A stretch of DNA of 64,000 bases, taken from contig NZ_CP047950.1 of assembly GCF_014280075.1 (NCBI RefSeq), positions 620,001 to 684,000 on the forward strand, in the 5' to 3' direction. Each line of letters begins with the position of its first letter. The first letter of the stretch is position 1. Shown piece by piece: positions 35,445 through 45,366 of this stretch. A program made the position numbers and the translations under genes. This stretch comes from Synechococcus sp. A15-62 (GTDB lineage Bacteria; Cyanobacteriota; Cyanobacteriia; PCC-6307; Cyanobiaceae). The notes under the pieces are model-generated. The model worked only from the letters and a program-made list of their open reading frames with translations. It did no database searches and had not been told where the DNA came from.

Positions 35445-35828
35445 ATGCATGCGCTCGACACCATGCGTGCTTTGGCCAGCAAGGCCGAAGTGATTCATCT
35501 GAGTCAGGGTGATGTGCTGTTTCGTACCGGCGAAACCGGCACCTGCATGTACGGCCTGCTGGAGGGATCGGTGCGGCTCACCTGGATCGATTCAGCAGGT
35601 CATGAGGGACATGAAGACATCCCTGTGGGTCATGTCTTCGGCGCAGGGGCCTTGGTGATGGAGGACCATCAGCGTCTGAGCACCGCCACGGCCACCAATG
35701 ATTGCCGTTTGATTGCCATGAACCGCGACAAGTTCCTGTTTGCGGTGCAAGAGACGCCGATGTTCGCTGTGCAACTCCTCGCATCGATTGATGCCCGTTT
35801 GCGGGACATCAAGTTGGCTGACGGATGA
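35445..35828 (+). CDS. Stand-alone cyclic-nucleotide-binding (Crp/Fnr N-terminal type) domain
   Basis: 127 residues covering only a cNMP-binding beta-roll; no DNA-binding domain follows. The phosphate-binding cassette region reads FGAGALVMEDHQRLSTATA, where the usual FGE Glu is absent, so cAMP binding is doubtful. It starts 14 bases after transaldolase on the same strand, which suggests shared expression. Start ATG 35445; ATG 35463 is possible. Confidence 0.75.
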   Translation: MHALDTMRALASKAEVIHLSQGDVLFRTGETGTCMYGLLEGSVRLTWIDSAGHEGHEDIPVGHVFGAGALVMEDHQRLSTATATNDCRLIAMNRDKFLFAVQETPMFAVQLLASIDARLRDIKLADG

Positions 35829-35891
35829 TCGCGGGCGGCTCGGTATTCCAAGCGAAAACGGCATAATTCCGCAAGTTTTGAGACCGGATCG

Positions 35892-37281
35892 GTGCACAGC
35901 CGTCCCCTGCGTCTGGCAATGCAGTTGGGGTTGTTCCAGCTCAGCCTGGGGATTCTTGGCGTCCTGATCCTGGGACTTCTCAATCGTCTGTTGATTCAAG
36001 ACATCCAGGTCCCGGCGGTGCTGGCGGCTGTCGCCGTTGGTGGTCAGCAGTTGATGGGGTTCACCCGTGCCTGGTTCGGTCATCGTTCCGATCGCATCCC
36101 CATCAGCCGGCTGCGGCGCACGCCCTTCATCGTCAGCAGCACTGTGGCGATTGCACTGTTGTTCGGTGTGGCCTGCCAATTGGTGCTGCGCTTGGCCATC
36201 AGCATGGAAGCCTCCGGCGGTGAGCTGAATGGCCTGCTGATGGGTCTGTTGATCCTGGTTTTTGTTGGGATTGGTACCGCGATTGCCGCTGGTGGTACGG
36301 CGTTTTCAGCCTTGATTGCTGATCGCACCACGGAAGCCGAACGGCCGCGGCTGCTGTCGGTGGTGTGGGGGATGCGTCTCCTGGGGGGTGTTGCTGGGAA
36401 GTGTTCTGGTGAATCAGGTGTTCGGAAGTGCCTGTGCGGCTGATGCCAGCCGAACATCGGTGCTGGCTGGTTTGGAGCGTCTTTCGCTGGTGACGCCGCT
36501 GCTGCTGCTGGGGCTTGGCCTGGTATCGGTCTTTGGCGTGGAACGCCGCACCACGGGCTTGATGCTGCCTGCAGGGCCGGTTCCCCCCGATGTTCCTCAG
36601 CGGTTGGCTTTGCCCCAGTTGCTGTTGCAACTGCGCACCATCCCTCAGGCCGGGCGCTTCCTCGGGGTGCTGTGCCTGTTCACCTTCAGCATGTTCCTCA
36701 ACGATGCGGTGCTTGAGCCCTACGGCGCCGCCGTCTTTGGCATGAGTGTCTGTGGCACCACAGCGCTGAATGTGTTGATTGCCCTGGGCTTCTTTGCTGG
36801 CCTGGGTCTGAGTGGCTTCTGGTTGATTGAGCGTGTCGGCAACATCAGAACGGCCCGGGTGGGTGCGGTGCTGGCTGCTTTGGCTTTGCTGTTGATGCTT
36901 TGGGCAGGCTCTGAGAAGTCGATCCCCCTGTTGCGGACTGCCGTTGGATTGTTTGGATTGTCGCTTGGGGTGTGCATGAATGCCTGCCTCACCTTGATGT
37001 TCAGCTTTGTGCAACCTGGACGCACCGGCTTTCTGCTTGGTGTTTGGGGGGCGGGCTATTCCTATTCCTGCGGCCTGGCCACCATCAGTGGAGGCGGTCT
37101 GCTCACCTTGTTGAAAGCCTGGAACGGTGGTGATTTGTTCGCTGCCTATGGCGGAGTGTTTGGCCTGCAGATGGTCTGTTTTCTGGGTGCCGCATTGATG
37201 ACGCGCCGTTTGGATGTGGTGGCTTTCCGCAACACGGTGAAAACCCGCTTTTCCGATGTCATTGAAATGGCAGTGGATTGA
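35892..37281 (+). pseudogene. BCD/PucC-family MFS transporter split by a one-base frameshift
   Basis: Membrane protein of the bacteriochlorophyll-delivery family, about 12 helices. Frame 1 runs from GTG 35892 to 36443 (starts MHSRPLRLAMQLGLFQ) and contains the first helices. At a run of six G (36382-36387) the reading leaves the frame. The rest (LLGSVLVNQVFGSAC onward) is in the next frame to 37281. Removing one G restores VWGMRLLGVLLGSVLVNQ and one open frame of about 460 codons. Sequencing error, true mutation or slippage cannot be told apart from one sequence. A relative of PucC, which delivers chlorophyll in photosynthetic bacteria. Confidence 0.7.
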
Positions 37282-37334
37282 AGCTTGGCTGGAGCTCAGG
37301 ATCCACTAGAACCGGGTTCCCTTTATTGCAGTGA

Positions 37335-38816
37335 ATGGCAGCGCTGCAGATCGTCTGGTTCAAGCGTGATCTGCGCATCGTTGATCACCGGCCCTTGGCG
37401 GCTGCTGTGGAGCGGGGTCTGGTGCTGCCGCTGTATGTGGTCGAGCCGGAGTTGTGGCGGCAGCCCGATGCGTCCGAGCGGCAGTGGATGTTTTGCCGGG
37501 AGTCGCTGCTGGAGTTGCGCCAGGCCCTAGCGGATCGGGGCCAACCCCTGGTGGTTCGCGCTGGGGATGTGGTGCAGGTGCTGGAGCGGGCCCGGCGTCA
37601 GTTCGGTATCGATGGGCTGTGGAGCCATGAGGAAACCGGCAATGGCTGGACGTACCAGCGCGACAAACGCGTTGGCGCCTGGGCCCGTCGGCATGGCATC
37701 GCCTGGATGGAACTCCCGCAGTTCGGGGTGACGCGCCGGATGCGCAGCCGCAATGGCTGGGCCAAACGCTGGGAGGTTCAGATGACGGAGCCCATCACAC
37801 CCGTGCCGGCCGCATTGCAAGCGCTGGATGGCATTGATCATGGAGTGATCCCGGAGCGCCCCTGTTCAGAGCTGCTTTCGGATGCGTGTCCGCAGCGTCA
37901 GATCGGCGGGCGTTCTTCCGGCCTGGAGGAGTTGAACGACTTTCTGCAGCACCGTGCCCAGCGGTATCAACGGTCGATGTCGAGCCCCAACTCGGCATTC
38001 ACAGGTTGTTCGCGCCTGTCGACCTATCTCACGTGGGGTTGTCTCTCAATGCGGGAAGTGCTGCAGACCAGCCGCACCCACAGCGGCCGCGGCGTCAGCA
38101 GCTTTGAATCACGGCTGCACTGGCACTGCCATTTCATTCAGAAGCTGGAGGATCAGCCGGCGATTGAATTCAGCGATTTCCATCCGTTCATGCGGGGCAT
38201 TCGCGCAGCGGACGCCGAGCGTTTGACGGCCTGGAGCGAAGGTCGTACGGGTGTGCCCTTTGTGGACGCCTGCATGCGCGCCTTGCGGGCCCATGGCTGG
38301 ATCAACTTCCGCATGCGGGCGTTGTTGATGTCTTTTGCCAGCTACAACCTCTGGCTTCCCTGGAGGGATAGTGGCCTGCACTTAGCGCGCCAGTTCGTCG
38401 ACTACGAGCCCGGCATTCACTGGAGCCAGTGCCAGATGCAGTCGGGCAGCACCTCGATCAACACGATTCGGATCTACAACCCGATCAAGCAGGGCATGGA
38501 CCACGACCCCCAGGGGCTGTTCATCCGTCAGTGGTGCCCTGAACTCAAGGATGTGCCCACGATTCACATTCATGAGCCCTGGATGCTGGGGGGTGGCATG
38601 CCTGTACCGATTGTTGATGTCACCGCATCGATGCAGGACGCCAAAGATCGCATCTGGGACATTCGCCGATCGGCCGGTTTTGATCGTCATGCCGATGCGA
38701 TTCAGCGCAAGCATGGCTCCCGCAAGGCGGGATTGAAGCCAACAACGGCTCGCCGCCGCCGGCGCCAACCTCAGCCACCCGACAACGGCAGCCAGCAGCT
38801 CAGCCTCGGTCTTTAG
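37335..38816 (+). CDS. Cryptochrome/photolyase-family flavoprotein
   Basis: 493 residues. [20 protein letters not shown] at the start is the photolyase N-terminal domain; the FAD-binding domain contains [29 protein letters not shown] and [20 protein letters not shown]. It ends with a basic, Arg-rich tail ([13 protein letters not shown]). It is probably a light-dependent DNA repair enzyme or blue-light receptor; the subclass cannot be fixed by eye. The last four bases overlap the convergent reductase gene. Confidence 0.85.
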   Translation: MAALQIVWFKRDLRIVDHRPLAAAVERGLVLPLYVVEPELWRQPDASERQWMFCRESLLELRQALADRGQPLVVRAGDVVQVLERARRQFGIDGLWSHEETGNGWTYQRDKRVGAWARRHGIAWMELPQFGVTRRMRSRNGWAKRWEVQMTEPITPVPAALQALDGIDHGVIPERPCSELLSDACPQRQIGGRSSGLEELNDFLQHRAQRYQRSMSSPNSAFTGCSRLSTYLTWGCLSMREVLQTSRTHSGRGVSSFESRLHWHCHFIQKLEDQPAIEFSDFHPFMRGIRAADAERLTAWSEGRTGVPFVDACMRALRAHGWINFRMRALLMSFASYNLWLPWRDSGLHLARQFVDYEPGIHWSQCQMQSGSTSINTIRIYNPIKQGMDHDPQGLFIRQWCPELKDVPTIHIHEPWMLGGGMPVPIVDVTASMQDAKDRIWDIRRSAGFDRHADAIQRKHGSRKAGLKPTTARRRRRQPQPPDNGSQQLSLGL

Positions 38817-39958
38817 TTGCGCTGCAGCAGAAGCCGTTTGATCACCCGTTGGGCGATGTCGCCATAGCCCATCTCCCCGGAGAGAATCTGAGCAATCCGC
38901 CGTGGTGCGGTGGCCCGCTTGATCCCCAGCTGATATCCCACACCGGGAAAGCGATAGAACACCTGGGCAATGCGCCGACCCCAGGCCATCGACTCACCCC
39001 AGCGCTCTCGCATGCTGCTGCTGTAGCCCCGCAGATCCCGGCTCTCGCCCTTGAGCCATCGGTTCAGATGTCGAGCCGCCTCGCAGCCACTCATCAGGGC
39101 AGGGCGTAGCCCTTCCGCGAGAAAGGGGTCGCACAGCGATGCTGCATCGCCCACCACCACAATGCCGTTGCCATCAAGACGGTGATGGCCGTTCCACACC
39201 CGCAGTTGCCCCCGTTGCCGGATCCCGGCATCGGCGGCGAAGCCCAGATCCGGCAACAGCTGAGCCAGCACCTGCTCCGGGTCGGCGTCCTGTTTGCCGA
39301 TGAAGCTGCCCACACCGATGTTCACACCACCTGCGAGAGGAAAGGCCCAGGCGAAGCCCTGTTTCACCAGGCCGAATTCAAAGCGAGTGCTGCCGTCGTT
39401 GAGTTTGCCTTGCCCCTCCAGCCGCACCGACATGGTGGTGGCCATCTGGGGTTGTTTGGCTCCTAGGCCGAGCCGTTGGGGCCAAGGGGACCCCGAACCA
39501 TCGGCGATCACCACGGCCTTCCCCTGCCAATGGCGTCCATTGGTTGCCGTGACGTGCCAGACGTCGCCATGACGACGGATGTCATTGACCTCAACGCCTG
39601 AAAGGCGTTCAGCTCCCGCCTGAATGGCCTGGTCTGAAAGCAGTTGATCGAGCCTTTCGCGGCGCACGATCCAGAACGGTGCATCGCCGGGCAGCTCGGC
39701 GACCACCGGATCCTCCAGGCACCAACTGAAGTCCACCTTCCGGATCACCTGCTCCACTGCTGGCTCCAGGGAAAAGGGGAACCACTGCTGCACTGAGGCC
39801 GCCATTCCGCCGCCGCAGGGTTTGATCCGCGGCTCCGAATCGCGCTCAAGCATTAGGGCGTCATGGCCCGCTAACGCGAGATGCACGGCCGCCGCACCAC
39901 CAGCGGCCCCGGACCCGACGATCAGAACATCGCGGGTCCGATCCACTCCGTTGCTCAC
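38813..39958 (-). CDS. Geranylgeranyl-reductase-family FAD oxidoreductase
   Basis: 381 residues. FAD motif [18 protein letters not shown] at the N-terminus, RIKPCGGGM (the PCGGG signature of the family) and the C-terminal [20 protein letters not shown]. Relatives reduce prenyl chains of chlorophyll or archaeal lipids. The main chlorophyll enzyme ChlP may be elsewhere, and substrate is unknown. Start ATG 39958, four bases inside frr. Confidence 0.8.
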   Translation of the reverse strand: MSNGVDRTRDVLIVGSGAAGGAAAVHLALAGHDALMLERDSEPRIKPCGGGMAASVQQWFPFSLEPAVEQVIRKVDFSWCLEDPVVAELPGDAPFWIVRRERLDQLLSDQAIQAGAERLSGVEVNDIRRHGDVWHVTATNGRHWQGKAVVIADGSGSPWPQRLGLGAKQPQMATTMSVRLEGQGKLNDGSTRFEFGLVKQGFAWAFPLAGGVNIGVGSFIGKQDADPEQVLAQLLPDLGFAADAGIRQRGQLRVWNGHHRLDGNGIVVVGDAASLCDPFLAEGLRPALMSGCEAARHLNRWLKGESRDLRGYSSSMRERWGESMAWGRRIAQVFYRFPGVGYQLGIKRATAPRRIAQILSGEMGYGDIAQRVIKRLLLQRN

Positions 39959-40503
39959 ACCTTGAGGATGTCGGCTTCCTTGTTGGCCAGATGCTTCTCG
40001 AGTTCAGCAATGAACTTGTCGAGCGTTTTCTGCACGTCGTCTTGCTCATCGCGGCTCTGGTCTTCTGAGAACTCGCCCTCCTTTTCCTGCTTCTTGATCT
40101 TGTCGATCGCGTCGCGGCGCAGGTTGCGCAGAGCCACCTTGCCTTCCTCGGCGTACTTGGAGGCCAGCTTGCAGAACTCCTTGCGGCGTTCCTCGGTGAG
40201 GGGCGGCACGTTGATGCGGATGATCTTGCCGTCGTTGTTGGGGGTGAAGCCCAGCTCGCTCATGGCGATCGCTTTTTCGATCGAAGCCAGGGCGCTGATG
40301 TCGAACGGTTGGATCTGGATCGTCTGGGAATCAGGAGTCGACAGCGTGGCCAGCGACTTCAGCGGGGTTTCGGCGCCGTAGTACTCCACGCTGATGCGAT
40401 CCAGCAGTGAGGAATTGGCCCGGCCGGTGCGGATGGTGTTGAAGTTGCGCTGGGTGGCCTCCACCGACTTGCGCATGCTGGCTTCGAGGTCCTGGGTCGA
40501 CAT
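39955..40503 (-). CDS. frr: Ribosome recycling factor
   Basis: Releases ribosomes after termination together with EF-G. 182 residues: [58 protein letters not shown] and the helical C-terminus are all present. pyrH lies 40 bases upstream on the same strand, the classic pyrH-frr pair. The last four bases overlap the reductase start. Confidence 0.96.
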   Translation of the reverse strand: MSTQDLEASMRKSVEATQRNFNTIRTGRANSSLLDRISVEYYGAETPLKSLATLSTPDSQTIQIQPFDISALASIEKAIAMSELGFTPNNDGKIIRINVPPLTEERRKEFCKLASKYAEEGKVALRNLRRDAIDKIKKQEKEGEFSEDQSRDEQDDVQKTLDKFIAELEKHLANKEADILKV

Positions 40504-40542
40504 GGTTGCTGAGGGAGGAGGCGTGCGTACTGGGAGGCTTTG

Positions 40543-41256
40543 TTAGGCGGGGTCGCCGATGCGGGACCCGATCGGTTCCCCGGCTACGGCTCTGCCGATG
40601 TTGCCAGGTTCAAACAGGTTGAAAACAACAATCGGGATGTTGTTGTCTTTGCAGAGAGCGATGGCGGTGCTGTCCATCACTCCCAACTCGCCGCTCAGCA
40701 CATCCTGATAGCTGAGCTGAGAGTGCTTCACCGCATCGGCGTGCTTGGCCGGGTCCTTGTCGTAGACCCCATCCACCTTGGTGGCTTTGAACACCACATC
40801 GGCATTGATTTCAGCGGCCCGCAGGGCCGCTGTGGTGTCGGTGGTGAAGAAGGGGTTGCCGCAACCGGCGCCGAACACGACCACCCGGTTTTTTTCCAGG
40901 TGCCGAATGGCCTTACGGCGGATGTAGGGCTCCGCCACTTCCTGCATGGCGATGGCGGTCTGCACCCTGGTGGGAACGCCGGCCCTCTCGAGACCATCCT
41001 GAAGGGTGATGGCGTTCATCACCGTGGCCAACATGCCGACGTAGTCAGCTGTGGCCCGTTCCATTCCCGCTGCAGAACCCTTGAGGCCGCGGAAGATGTT
41101 GCCTCCGCCAACAACGATCGCCAGTTGGGTGCCATTGGCCACCACCTTGGCCACGTCGGAAGCAATCGACTGAACAATGGCGGGGTCGATGCCATAGCCC
41201 TGAGATCCCATCAGAGCTTCGCCGCTGAGTTTCAGCAGGACGCGTGTGTAGGTCAT
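40543..41256 (-). CDS. pyrH: UMP kinase
   Basis: Phosphorylates UMP to UDP. 237 residues: [40 protein letters not shown] and [21 protein letters not shown] are intact. Followed by frr on the same strand. ATG 41256 start. A small plus-strand gene begins 83 bases away in the other direction. Confidence 0.96.
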   Translation of the reverse strand: MTYTRVLLKLSGEALMGSQGYGIDPAIVQSIASDVAKVVANGTQLAIVVGGGNIFRGLKGSAAGMERATADYVGMLATVMNAITLQDGLERAGVPTRVQTAIAMQEVAEPYIRRKAIRHLEKNRVVVFGAGCGNPFFTTDTTAALRAAEINADVVFKATKVDGVYDKDPAKHADAVKHSQLSYQDVLSGELGVMDSTAIALCKDNNIPIVVFNLFEPGNIGRAVAGEPIGSRIGDPA

Positions 41257-41339
41257 CTACGGTCCAGATCCTTTTGACAGTAGCAAGCACTGGCATAAGC
41301 CCCTGATCGCCGCTTGGATGGGGAAATTGCGGCTGTTAG

Positions 41340-41534
41340 ATGCCAGAGACCGATGCCACCCAAAGCGGTGTGATGGCCCGTCTCACACTCTCAGCCCTGG
41401 AACGCGCCAGCCAGGATCCGGACTGTTGGCGTGAGCCTGTTGTTCACCGCGCTCTACTGGTGAGTGGGCTGTCGGTGCTCACCGCGGCCACCCGTCATCT
41501 GCAAGACGAACTCGACGCGGCTGAAGCGGCCTAA
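41340..41534 (+). CDS. Small hypothetical protein
   Basis: 64 residues, helical and soluble: MARLTLSALERASQDPDCWR then a hydrophobic-rich middle (HRALLVSGLSVLTAATRH) and acidic tail. No motif recognised. It fills the gap between divergent pyrH and convergent cobO. Composition is coding-like. Confidence 0.45.
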   Translation: MPETDATQSGVMARLTLSALERASQDPDCWREPVVHRALLVSGLSVLTAATRHLQDELDAAEAA

Positions 41535-41552
41535 GGCTGGGTTGTTCAACCC

Positions 41553-42218
41553 TTAAAACTCAATCCCCGCTTGGGCCTTCACCCCCTGTTCGCGGAAGGG
41601 GTGGTGCACCAGGGTCATCTCAGTCACGAGATCGGCCCGCTCCACCAGCTCAGCTGGTGCGCCCCGGCCGGTTACCGCAACGTGGGTGAGCTCCGGTCGC
41701 TCGTTTAATCCGGCGATCACCGTACCGGCCTCGATGTAGCCCAGTTTCAAGGCCACATTCAGCTCGTCGAGCAGCACCAATTTCACGCTGGCATCGCTCA
41801 GGTAGCCCAGGGCTGTCTGCCAGGCCTCCTCCACCAGTTGTTGATCCCGCTCTCGGTTCTGGGTCTCCCAGGTGAAGCCTTCCCCCAGGGCATGCCAGCT
41901 CACCTGCTCACCGAAGGCCTGCAGTGCCCGTGCTTCGCCGGGTTCCCAGCCTCCCTTGATGAATTGAACAATGGCCACCCGCTCGCCATGGCCAAGGGTG
42001 CGCAGCACCAGCCCAAGCCCGGCGGTGGTTTTGCCTTTGCCCTGGCCGGTGAACACCAGCACCAGTCCCTTCTCTTTGCTGCGTTCCTCCACCCGCTGCT
42101 TCTGCACCTGCTGGCGCCGCTCCATCCGTTTGCGGTAACCGGCGTCGTCGGTTTCGGGGGCGAGCTTGCCCCCCATGCCCAGCTCTGCGGCGGATTGATC
42201 GAGGTCGTTCGTGCTCAT
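41553..42218 (-). CDS. cobO: Cob(I)alamin adenosyltransferase
   Basis: Adds the adenosyl group to cobalamin. 221 residues of the CobO/BtuR type: P-loop VFTGQGKGKTTAGLGLVLR, VQFIKGGWEPGEAR, and KLVLLDELNVALKLGY. The N-terminal 50 residues are longer than in the shortest relatives. A methyltransferase gene lies just upstream on the same strand, 22 bases away. Confidence 0.92.
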   Translation of the reverse strand: MSTNDLDQSAAELGMGGKLAPETDDAGYRKRMERRQQVQKQRVEERSKEKGLVLVFTGQGKGKTTAGLGLVLRTLGHGERVAIVQFIKGGWEPGEARALQAFGEQVSWHALGEGFTWETQNRERDQQLVEEAWQTALGYLSDASVKLVLLDELNVALKLGYIEAGTVIAGLNERPELTHVAVTGRGAPAELVERADLVTEMTLVHHPFREQGVKAQAGIEF

Positions 42219-42240
42219 GGAGGAAGAGGCGTTGTTGGTT

Positions 42241-42873
42241 TTATCGAGGCCGCGTTGCGGTGATGCGTTGCAGGGCCCGGCCCGCCAGCAGCTCCTGGCT
42301 CACGCTGCTGAACCCGAGTTGCTCCAGCTCGGTGGGCAGGTCGTCCTCCAGCATGGCGGTGGCGGTGTCGGTTTCAAACAGGGCGCAAAACAGTTGTTGG
42401 GGAAGCTTCAGCCAAGCTCCGGCTGGATGCAGATCCACAAGCACCAACCAGCCGCCCGGTTCCAGCAGCCGCAGGGCACTACGGAGCACCCGTTTCCGAT
42501 CGCTGCGGGGGAATTCGTGCAGGGCCACGCTCAGCTGGATGGCACTGAAGCTGGCATCGGCCAGAGGCGGATCTTCGGCCAGTCCCTCCACCCGCTCCAG
42601 GCTGGGGTGGCGTTGAGCGGCCAAATCCAGGGCGCGGGGGGAGACATCGATCCCCGTCACGGCAAAGCCCGCCGCCAGCCAAGGGGCTGCTGCTTCGCCA
42701 CTGCCGCAGCAGAGATCCAGCACCGCCGCGCCGGGCTTGAGATGGGGCTGCACCGCTTCGAGCCCCAGGCCCCGCAGGCGCTCCACCCCACCCACACTCA
42801 GCGATGACACCGCCGTGACCGTGTCGTAAATCCAGCGGTAGCGGTAGGCCAGCGGCCTCAGAAATGAGGTCAT
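42241..42873 (-). CDS. SAM-dependent methyltransferase
   Basis: 210 residues with AdoMet motif I VLDLCCGSGEAAAPWLAAGF, an acidic residue closing the next strand (VTGIDVSPRAL), and post-II motif FSAIQLSVALHEFP. Substrate unknown; the N-terminus (LRPLAYRYRWIYDTVTAVSS) resembles UbiE-like small-molecule methyltransferases. Start ATG 42873. It lies 34 bases downstream of the recombinase gene. Confidence 0.8.
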   Translation of the reverse strand: MTSFLRPLAYRYRWIYDTVTAVSSLSVGGVERLRGLGLEAVQPHLKPGAAVLDLCCGSGEAAAPWLAAGFAVTGIDVSPRALDLAAQRHPSLERVEGLAEDPPLADASFSAIQLSVALHEFPRSDRKRVLRSALRLLEPGGWLVLVDLHPAGAWLKLPQQLFCALFETDTATAMLEDDLPTELEQLGFSSVSQELLAGRALQRITATRPR

Positions 42874-42907
42874 CGTTGATGTGCAAAGAAGGGCAGACAG
42901 GGTGACG

Positions 42908-44062
42908 TCAGGCCGGTTGCCGGGCCAGGGCTGCATCCACCGCCTGCTGCTGGTCACGCCGGGTGATCCAGTGGTGATAGGTGCGGGTGTGGATCGTCAC
43001 CGAGTGGCCCATCATCCTGGCGGCGACGGTGTCCGGTAGGCCGACGTGGATGGTCCGCACCGCCCAAGCGTGGCGCAGGTCGTAGGGGGTGATCGGCAGG
43101 TCGTAGCGGCGGAACTGTTCACTCACCCGCCGTCCCACCTGCTGCAGGGTGGTGCGACGCAGATCGGTCTGGATCGCCGGCAGAGCGGCTGGGTTCTCCG
43201 CCAGCTCTCGCAACTCGAAGTGCTCGACCCAGTCGGGATGGAAGGGCCAGCTCTGGTGCTCACCGGTTTTGGTGGTGGGCAGCACCCGCAACACCCGATC
43301 TCCTCCGGGCGCTAGCGAGGAGCAATCGCAGAAGAACACCTCATGGTTGCGCAGGCCGTAGGTGGCCATCAGGGCAAAGGCCAGGCGCCACTGTGGATTG
43401 GGGATGCGGCCTGCGGCCTCCAGAATCTGTGGATCAGTGGGCAGCTGGCGGAACCGGGCACGGTGCAGGCCGTAGCCGCTGGCTTCCTGGCGCCAGTCTT
43501 CCGGTAAGGGCAGCTCCAGGTGACGGGCCAGGGCGGCCAGGGCCGTGGCGCACTGCTGCCGGCTGCGGCTGCCGTCGTCGTAACTGGTCAGCGTCTGCAT
43601 CAGCAGCGCTGGCTCCAGCGGCTGATCACCGCACTGACGTGCCAGTCGCCTGAGGTAGGGCAAGTAGGCACTGGTCCAGGTGGTGCGACTGCTCGCCGGG
43701 GAACGGCGTCGACGCGGGTCGGCAAAAAAGGCTGCTTCGAAGCCCTCGATGGCGGCCTGGATCCCGATCGAACGTCCTCTGGCCGTGGCTGCAGACGTGG
43801 AGGCCGACCAGAGCGCCCAATCAAAACTGCGCTGCTCCAGTTGCAGCTGCACAAGGGCAGCGGTGCTGAGGGCCTGATTCAGTCCGGCTGCATCGGCCAT
43901 CAGCCCCAGGCTGATCCGTTGCAAGCCGTTCCGGCTCGGATCCCCACGCAAAGGCAGAGACCCGCGCAGGTTCAGGCGCCGACCCCGCTGTTCGATGCGC
44001 AGGCGTGACCCCTGTGCCGCCAGCTGCGCATTGGCGGTCTCCAGCGCACTTTTGAGCTCCAT
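42908..44062 (-). CDS. Tyrosine site-specific recombinase
   Basis: 384 residues with a catalytic domain at the C-terminus: Arg I in [10 protein letters not shown], the R-H box [25 protein letters not shown] with His and the Tyr nucleophile. In the HxxR box the first His is Tyr here. A conserved-looking N-terminal domain ([20 protein letters not shown]) precedes it. No tRNA, phage or conjugation genes are near, so a chromosomal housekeeping role or an old relic are both possible. ATG 44062 chosen; GTG 44110 is alternative. Confidence 0.8.
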   Translation of the reverse strand: MELKSALETANAQLAAQGSRLRIEQRGRRLNLRGSLPLRGDPSRNGLQRISLGLMADAAGLNQALSTAALVQLQLEQRSFDWALWSASTSAATARGRSIGIQAAIEGFEAAFFADPRRRRSPASSRTTWTSAYLPYLRRLARQCGDQPLEPALLMQTLTSYDDGSRSRQQCATALAALARHLELPLPEDWRQEASGYGLHRARFRQLPTDPQILEAAGRIPNPQWRLAFALMATYGLRNHEVFFCDCSSLAPGGDRVLRVLPTTKTGEHQSWPFHPDWVEHFELRELAENPAALPAIQTDLRRTTLQQVGRRVSEQFRRYDLPITPYDLRHAWAVRTIHVGLPDTVAARMMGHSVTIHTRTYHHWITRRDQQQAVDAALARQPA

Positions 44063-44134
44063 AAATGTGTCGTTGGAACCAAGGATCGCGTCCGTGGCGG
44101 CTACGCTCAACCCCCGAAAACCGTTCTGATCGGT

Positions 44135-45310
44135 ATGTCTCGCGTCGGTGTCGTCCTGCTGAACCTGGGTGGCCCGGAGCGTATCCAGGACGTTGGCCCG
44201 TTTCTCTATAACCTGTTCGCCGATCCCGAGATCATTCGGCTTCCCAGTCCTGCGCTGCAGAAACCGCTGGCTTGGTTGATCAGCACCCTGCGCAGTGGCA
44301 AGTCGCAGGAGGCCTATCGCTCCATCGGTGGCGGATCGCCGCTACGGCGCATCACTGAGCAGCAGGCCCGTGAACTCCAGAGCTTGCTGCGTCAGCGCGG
44401 CATTGATGCCACCAGCTACGTGGCCATGCGCTACTGGCATCCGTTCACGGAATCCGCCGTGGCGGACATCAAGGCTGATGGCATGGATGAGGTGGTGGTG
44501 CTCCCCCTCTACCCCCATTTTTCGATCAGCACCAGTGGATCCAGTTTCCGCGAGCTGCAGCGCCTTCGTCAGGCGGATCCCGCATTTGAGAAGCTGCCGA
44601 TTCGCTGCATCCGCAGCTGGTTTGACCATCCGGGCTATGTGAAGGCCATGGCCGAGCTGATCGCGACAGAGGTGCGCAACAGCGACGATCCCACCAAGGC
44701 CCATGTCTTCTTCAGTGCCCACGGTGTGCCGAAGAGCTACGTCGAAGAGGCTGGCGACCCCTATCAGAAGGAGATCGAAACCTGCACGGGCTTGATCATG
44801 AAGGAGCTGGCCGTTCAGGTGGGTCACGACAATCCCTTCACCCTGGCGTACCAAAGCCGTGTGGGCCCCGTGGAGTGGCTCAAGCCCTACACCGAGGAGG
44901 CCCTTGAGGAATTGGGTCAAGCCAAGACCAACGATCTGGTGGTGGTGCCGATCAGCTTCGTCAGCGAACACATTGAGACGCTCGAGGAGATCGACATCGA
45001 ATACCGGGAGTTGGCCACCGAAGCCGGTGTGGTCAATTTCCGCCGCGTGCGCGCTCTCGACACCTACGCCCCCTTCATCGAAGGCTTGGCGGATCTCGTG
45101 GCCACAAGCCTGCAGGGCCCTGAGGTGAGTCTCGATGCGGCGGCAGAGCTGCCCAACAAAGTGAAGCTCTATCCCCAGGAAAAATGGGAATGGGGTTGGA
45201 ACAACAGCTCTGAGGTCTGGAACGGCCGTCTGGCCATGGTTGGTTTTTCAGCCTTTTTGCTCGAGCTGATCAGTGGTCAAGGGCCGCTGCATGCACTCGG
45301 TCTGCTCTGA
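44135..45310 (+). CDS. hemH: Ferrochelatase with chlorophyll-binding-like C-terminus
   Basis: Inserts Fe2+ into protoporphyrin IX. 391 residues: the catalytic domain to about 325 has [14 protein letters not shown], the His-containing [16 protein letters not shown] and [15 protein letters not shown] linker leads to a single LHC/CAB-like helix with ExxN...R ([20 protein letters not shown]), common in photosynthetic ferrochelatases. It diverges from the recombinase gene by 72 bases. Confidence 0.95.
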   Translation: MSRVGVVLLNLGGPERIQDVGPFLYNLFADPEIIRLPSPALQKPLAWLISTLRSGKSQEAYRSIGGGSPLRRITEQQARELQSLLRQRGIDATSYVAMRYWHPFTESAVADIKADGMDEVVVLPLYPHFSISTSGSSFRELQRLRQADPAFEKLPIRCIRSWFDHPGYVKAMAELIATEVRNSDDPTKAHVFFSAHGVPKSYVEEAGDPYQKEIETCTGLIMKELAVQVGHDNPFTLAYQSRVGPVEWLKPYTEEALEELGQAKTNDLVVVPISFVSEHIETLEEIDIEYRELATEAGVVNFRRVRALDTYAPFIEGLADLVATSLQGPEVSLDAAAELPNKVKLYPQEKWEWGWNNSSEVWNGRLAMVGFSAFLLELISGQGPLHALGLL

Positions 45311-45331
45311 CCCAGCCAGGTGAGCTACGGG

Positions 45332-45357
45332 CCCTTAACCTTGAGGGTCATTGACCC
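45332..45357 (+). promoter_or_regulatory. Overlapping short hairpins before ilvB
   Basis: CCCT/AGGG (45332-45347) and GGGTC/GACCC (45345-45357) overlap, so only one can form at a time. They lie 9 bases before the ilvB start at 45367. No T-run or amino-acid-rich leader is seen, so attenuation is only a possibility. Confidence 0.3.
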
Positions 45358-45366
45358 GTCGCCTCT

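Noticed and set aside
35829-35891. CATAAT as a -10 box before the BCD transporter
   Set aside because: No -35 at a proper distance; short AT motifs are common by chance.
42908-44062. Prophage or genomic island around the recombinase
   Set aside because: No tRNA, repeats, phage genes or change in composition beside it.
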